NCBI GenBank assembly: GCA_905370385.1
Contig: CAJPKN010000022.1
Span: forward strand, 1-18,231
From: Stomatobaculum longum
Lineage (GTDB): Bacteria; Bacillota; Clostridia; Lachnospirales; Lachnospiraceae
Direction: 5' to 3'
DNA: 18,231 nt
The notes beneath the pieces are model-generated. The model did not search any database. It was not told the DNA's origin and saw only the letters and a list, made by a program, of their open reading frames with translations. This document shows, piece after piece, positions 15,039 through 18,231 of this stretch. Both the position numbers and the translations under genes were made by a program. How positions within the stretch are numbered: the first letter of the stretch is position 1; each line of letters begins with the position of its first letter.

Positions 15039-16776
15039 TCGCATCACCGCCCTGATCGGCGTCCGCTGCGCCCGTGTCACCCGCCGCGCCCTGGTCGGCC
15101 TCTGCGCCCTGATCGCCGTTGATATACATACTCATGGCGTCGGGCGTATCCAAAACCTTGGGCTGCACAAAGACTTCATCGCCCACCTTGATGTTGTCGG
15201 AGGTGATCTGCACCTTATCTGCGGTGATGAGTCCGGTTTCGACCGTGACCGCGCGGAAGCCCGCCGGCACTTCGCCCTGAGCCTCGGTGACAGAGTCATC
15301 CTTCACATAGACCTGGTTGTCCCGCATCAGCGCATCCGCCGGAATGCAGAGCACGCCGCTCGCGCTGCCGATTACGATTTTCGCGTTGATGTTCATGCCG
15401 GGCAGGAGCTTGTCCGTGTTGTCAAGCGTGACCGTCACCGGATAGGTCGAGACACCGCCCTGGGACGTGCCCTCCAAGCTGATATTCGTGACCGTGCCGC
15501 CGAAGGTCTCGCCCGGCATTGCGTCCGCGGTGACTTCGACACGCTGTCCCACCTGAATTTTCGAGATATCCGTCTCGTCGATGGCCATCTTAAAGGTGTA
15601 GGCGCTCATGTCGTAAATGGTCGCAAGCGTCGTTGCGGACTTACCCGCACTCTGTCCCGAACCGCCGAGTTTATCGCCGGCCTTATAACCCTTTGTGATG
15701 ACCTCGCCGTCGATCGGCGCTTTGATGGTGTAGTTGTCGAGCGTCTCCTTCGCGCTGTCAACAGCCTTCTGCGCTGCCTCAAGGCCGGTCTGCGCGCTGT
15801 CCACCTTGTCCGAATAGGTCTCAAGCATGTCCTTTACGGACTTCGGCGTCATGGTAAAAATCGGCGTGCCGGGCTGAATGTAGTCGCCCACATGGACCAA
15901 GACCTTGATGCTGTCCACAGCACCCGGAAGATCCGCCGCCATATTGCTGGTGTAATGCGCTTCGAACTTTGCCTCCGCGACACATTTGAAGCCGTTCACG
16001 GTCGCGCTGACCGAAGTGTCGGTCGTCAGTCCGCCCGGGTTCTTCACCGAGATGGTCACTTCTTTCACGAGGCGGCCGCCGGTTAAGCTCTTCTCCTGGG
16101 CACCCACCGCGAGTACCGTGCCCTCGACTTGCTCCATGGTGTCGGAGAGCGTTAAGGTCGCCGGGTTGCCGACCTGAATGAGGTCTGCCTCGCCCGAGAG
16201 GAAGGGGATGCGCACCGTCATGCTCGTGTCGTCCGTGAGATCCACGAGGGTGCCGCCGCCCGAAATTTTCTCGCCGTCCGTCACATAGACCTTGGTCACA
16301 TAGCCCGCGCGCGTTGCCTTATAGACACCGTCGCCGTACTTGCTTCTCGCGTCGTTTAAGTCGACCGTCGCGGAATCCAAGCTCTTCTTTGCGCGGTCCA
16401 AGGCACTCTGCGCGCTCTTCATCTCCGAGGCCGCAAGCTTATCATCGATGCGATAGAGGACCTGATCCTTGGTGACATGATCGCCGACCTCAAAATTTGC
16501 CTCGGTGATCGTGCCGCTCGATACCAGAGAGGTGATCGAGTAGGTATCCTTCGCGGCAATGGTGCCGGTCGAGGACAGCTTTTGCGTGATATCCTCTATG
16601 GTTGCCGTGCCCGTCGTAACCGCCGTGCTTGCCATGGCCGCCCGTCGGCTCGCCTCCATGCGCTGGTGCACCACAGCGCCGCCGATGCCGATGACCGCCA
16701 GCGCAATGACCGCGCGGCGTATGTTTCTCTTTGCCTTTTTCCCGAGCCCCTTCTTCGGCTTTACTTCTTCTGCCAC
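15025..16776 (-). CDS. Membrane fusion protein (HlyD/MacA-type) with two lipoyl/coiled-coil units
   Basis: 583 residues from a GTG at 16776 with AAGGGGG about 7 nt upstream. The usual MacA length is near 380. Seen: a Lys/Arg-rich N-terminus and one TM (about 21-36). Unit 1 has lipoyl halves at 79-112 and 151-183 around a short helical hairpin (113-147), followed by a beta region (184-265). Unit 2 has lipoyl halves at 268-310 and 349-390 around a coiled coil (315-348), with IKAPIDGEVITKG as its clearest signature. A beta-barrel follows (392-470), then a membrane-proximal domain (471-540). The tail (553-583) is an Asp/Gly/Ala/Gln repeat. It would link the ABC pump to the wall. It lies 18 nt after the SLH gene. 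Confidence 0.92.
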   Translation of the reverse strand: MAEEVKPKKGLGKKAKRNIRRAVIALAVIGIGGAVVHQRMEASRRAAMASTAVTTGTATIEDITQKLSSTGTIAAKDTYSITSLVSSGTITEANFEVGDHVTKDQVLYRIDDKLAASEMKSAQSALDRAKKSLDSATVDLNDARSKYGDGVYKATRAGYVTKVYVTDGEKISGGGTLVDLTDDTSMTVRIPFLSGEADLIQVGNPATLTLSDTMEQVEGTVLAVGAQEKSLTGGRLVKEVTISVKNPGGLTTDTSVSATVNGFKCVAEAKFEAHYTSNMAADLPGAVDSIKVLVHVGDYIQPGTPIFTMTPKSVKDMLETYSDKVDSAQTGLEAAQKAVDSAKETLDNYTIKAPIDGEVITKGYKAGDKLGGSGQSAGKSATTLATIYDMSAYTFKMAIDETDISKIQVGQRVEVTADAMPGETFGGTVTNISLEGTSQGGVSTYPVTVTLDNTDKLLPGMNINAKIVIGSASGVLCIPADALMRDNQVYVKDDSVTEAQGEVPAGFRAVTVETGLITADKVQITSDNIKVGDEVFVQPKVLDTPDAMSMYINGDQGAEADQGAAGDTGAADADQGGDANGQN

Positions 16777-16794
16777 TGTCTGCCCCCTTCTCGC

Positions 16795-17913
16795 TTACGG
16801 TTCCACGTAGTCAACGACACTAAAGCTCTGGCTGCCCTCTTCGCCCTCGGCGGCCGCGCCGCCGGAAGAAGCCTGATAAATCAATACCACATGGTCACCG
16901 ACCTTCACGCTGCCGTAGACCGAGAACACAAACTGCATTTCGGTCGAGTTGAGCTGATAGACATTGCCGTCGTCCAGCTTGACCGCGCTCGGCGTGAGCG
17001 TATTCGTATTCTGGTAGTAGATGGCCTCCACCACGCCGCGCGCCACGCGCTTGTCGGCATCCGAATCCGTGTCCGCGTTGTAAGCCCAGACCGTCTTGGT
17101 CTGCGAGCTGTAGTAAATGACCGCGTACTGCGCCGCCGCGGCGTAGAGCGCCTCTTTCTGCACCTCCCTGCCGTTCATGAAGATGGTCGCATCGTCCAAG
17201 CGGAAGGGGATGATGTTGTCCACCTGCATGCGGCTCTCCGCGACCTTCGGGCCGCGCGTCGTGTTGTCCGCCATCTTGAGGGCGTTCACCTCGCCGTGCG
17301 CATCCACCTCGGCGTTCAGCACACTCGCATAGACGCCGCCGCTCTTCTGCTTTGCCTTCAGGAGGTTATAGAAAAGGTTCACGCAGTCCGCCTTCGTGAG
17401 CTCGGTCTGCGGGTCGCTGTAGCCGATGTTCTCGTTTAAATCGGAGCTTGCGTACTGTGCCATGCGCTTGTTGAACTGATCGCCCGCAAAGTCATCCGCC
17501 GTGTAGCCGAGCAGCCCCAGCACGCCCTTTGCCGCCTCGTTTAAGCGCACGGGCTCGGACGGCTTAAACTTGCCGCCGAGATAGCCGGTCATCCAGCCCT
17601 GCTCCGCCGCAAGCCGAATCGAAGCCGCGTACTCGTCGCCCGACTTCACATCCGCGAAGACGGAGACATTGCTGGTCTTCGTGAGCACACTGCGGTAGGC
17701 GGAGGCTCTGACCAACATCTGCGCAAACTGCGCGCGCGTCACCTTTTCGGACATGCCGCCGGTGGTCGGCATAATGCCCGAGAGGGCTATGACCTGACGG
17801 CGATAGGCAAAGTTACTGCTTGTATTTGCATAGACACTGAGCGGCGATGCCACGGTGCTCACCACCGCGACCGCACTCAGCAGGCATGCAAGGGATTTTC
17901 TTCCACGAATCAT
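16795..17913 (-). CDS. Exported SLH-domain protein, C-terminal domain unknown
   Basis: 372 residues. Seen: a classic signal peptide (basic MIRGRK, hydrophobic core, VYAN with cleavage after Ala29) and three SLH repeats. These are about 36-80 (partial, MSEKVTRAQFAQML), about 84-137 (best match: FADVKSGDEYAASIRLAAEQGWMTGYL... then KFKPSEPVRLNEA) and about 145-187 (YSDPQTELTKADCVNLFYNLL). SLH domains bind pyruvylated wall polysaccharide. The ~185-residue C-terminal part is beta-rich by eye (VKLDDGNVYQLN, VKVGDHVVLIYQ) and unrecognised. The start at 17913 has GAGGT 6 nt upstream. The frame is open to 18117, but that part is upstream of the predicted transcription start. It is first in the operon with the fusion protein and ABC genes, suggesting a wall-anchored accessory subunit (inference). 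Confidence 0.9.
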   Translation of the reverse strand: MIRGRKSLACLLSAVAVVSTVASPLSVYANTSSNFAYRRQVIALSGIMPTTGGMSEKVTRAQFAQMLVRASAYRSVLTKTSNVSVFADVKSGDEYAASIRLAAEQGWMTGYLGGKFKPSEPVRLNEAAKGVLGLLGYTADDFAGDQFNKRMAQYASSDLNENIGYSDPQTELTKADCVNLFYNLLKAKQKSGGVYASVLNAEVDAHGEVNALKMADNTTRGPKVAESRMQVDNIIPFRLDDATIFMNGREVQKEALYAAAAQYAVIYYSSQTKTVWAYNADTDSDADKRVARGVVEAIYYQNTNTLTPSAVKLDDGNVYQLNSTEMQFVFSVYGSVKVGDHVVLIYQASSGGAAAEGEEGSQSFSVVDYVEP

Positions 17914-17942
17914 TCCGGTACCTCGCTTTGCTGTTATTAATC

Positions 17943-17952
17943 CGTTATAACG
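17943..17952. repeat. Short palindrome at the P2 start site
   Basis: CGTTATAACG is a perfect 10-bp palindrome placed about where P2 transcription would begin. It could be a regulator half-site pair, but the length is short enough for chance. Confidence 0.3.
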
Positions 17953-17957
17953 AAGCC

Positions 17958-17987
17958 ATTTTACCATAAATAACAAGCATCCATCAA
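17958..17987 (-). promoter_or_regulatory. Possible second promoter (P2) of the SLH operon
   Basis: TTGATG (17987-17982), 18 nt, TAAAAT (17963-17958) on the minus strand, with TGG before the -10. The decamer TGGTAAAATG is the same as at the plsC promoter. The predicted leader is about 38 nt. Confidence 0.45.
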
Positions 17988-18061
17988 AAACGGTCATCGA
18001 AAGTCCGTAAACTTTTTGTAAACCCGCCGTATGTTGCCCTGTGGAATAGCTTACTATCCGA

Positions 18062-18090
18062 ATAATACACCGTTGCTCTGTCCCTGTCAA
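18062..18090 (-). promoter_or_regulatory. Strong sigma-A promoter (P1) of the SLH-efflux operon
   Basis: TTGACA (18090-18085), exactly 17 nt, TATTAT (18067-18062). The -35 is perfect and the -10 is 5/6. The predicted start near 18055 leaves a ~140-nt leader before the SLH ATG, long enough for post-transcriptional control. No known riboswitch was recognised in it. Confidence 0.85.
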
Positions 18091-18198
18091 CATACTTTGC
18101 CGCGCCTTATCTCCCATACCGGACGCGCGGCTCTCCTTCCGACTCCTTTCTCTTATGCCTTACCGCTTCGGATACAAGACAGCAGCTCGTTTTCCGAC

Positions 18199-18231
18199 AA
18201 AAAAAGGGCGGCACCGCCGAAGCGATGCCGC
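18199..18231 (-). terminator. UUCG-loop intrinsic terminator of an upstream gene beyond the edge
   Basis: On the minus strand a 10-bp stem (one G-T pair) at 18231-18222 / 18217-18208 closes a C(TTCG)G tetraloop and is followed by CC and seven T. It ends a minus-strand transcript whose gene lies outside the window, so the SLH operon starts fresh at P1. The stem might extend beyond the edge. Confidence 0.85.

Larger units (their letters stand above)
17914..18231. other. Intergenic region with promoters and terminator
   Basis: 318 bases without a supported gene. In minus-strand order it holds the terminator of an unseen upstream gene (18231-18199), an unassigned pyrimidine-rich stretch (plus-strand sense), promoter P1, a ~140-nt leader containing a possible second promoter P2 and a 10-bp palindrome, and the SLH ribosome binding site. 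Confidence 0.8.

Noticed and set aside
15025..15100. Repeated GC-rich DNA at the end of the fusion protein gene as a repeat element
   Set aside because: It simply encodes the Asp/Gly/Ala/Gln low-complexity tail and is not a regular DNA repeat.
14971..16086. Plus-strand frame of 371 codons opposite the fusion protein gene
   Set aside because: His/Arg/Val-rich antisense artefact of a GC-rich gene; the minus-strand protein has clear lipoyl and barrel motifs.
17914..18117. N-terminal extension of the SLH protein to an ATG at 18117
   Set aside because: It lies upstream of the predicted P1 transcription start, has no ribosome binding site, and would bury a good signal peptide that begins at 17913.

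Overview
The window is a gene-dense stretch of a moderately GC-rich Firmicute. A Lachnospiraceae-type oral or gut anaerobe (Stomatobaculum-like) is my best guess. The grounds are strong AGGAGG-type ribosome binding sites, consensus sigma-A promoters, a CIRCE heat-shock operator, long A/T-flanked hairpin terminators, a GerMN lipoprotein, and an S-layer-homology (SLH) protein linked to a monoderm efflux system. The genus is inference only. No tRNA, rRNA, CRISPR array, insertion sequence or prophage gene was seen. All genes lie on the minus strand except one membrane protein gene (12014-13057), so the text below follows transcription from right to left.

Right end, 13130-18231: after a UUCG-loop terminator for an unseen upstream gene, a strong promoter drives a four-gene operon. 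It encodes an exported three-SLH protein, an unusually long membrane fusion protein with two lipoyl/coiled-coil units, a MacB-type ABC ATPase and a MacB/FtsX-type permease. The genes are spaced by 18 nt or overlap. This looks like a cell-wall-docked MacAB-like export or envelope-stress system. Its substrate is unknown.

Middle, 6905-13130: a convergent terminator separates that operon from the lone plus-strand gene, a two-TM protein with a long acidic low-complexity tail. This gene diverges from a WalK-like sensor kinase, and a palindromic -10 box may serve both promoters. The kinase overlaps a GerMN-domain lipoprotein gene, an arrangement recalling MtrB-LpqB of Actinobacteria. No response regulator is present. 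comEC (DNA uptake channel) follows, ending 5 bp before the CIRCE/promoter of clpB.

Left, 1-6800: clpB (disaggregase) is controlled by CIRCE with the -35 box embedded in it, and ends at a 22-bp-stem terminator. A new promoter then starts plsC-pheA-ppx-ppk1, a tight operon with ATGA overlaps that joins phospholipid synthesis, phenylalanine synthesis and polyphosphate turnover. ppx carries a one-base frameshift in a G run, and ppk1 runs off the left edge. The most interesting items are the ppx frameshift, the kinase-GerMN pair, the SLH-linked tandem-lipoyl efflux operon, and the altered Phe-binding motif in PheA. I see no clearly unprecedented system, only modestly unusual arrangements of known families.
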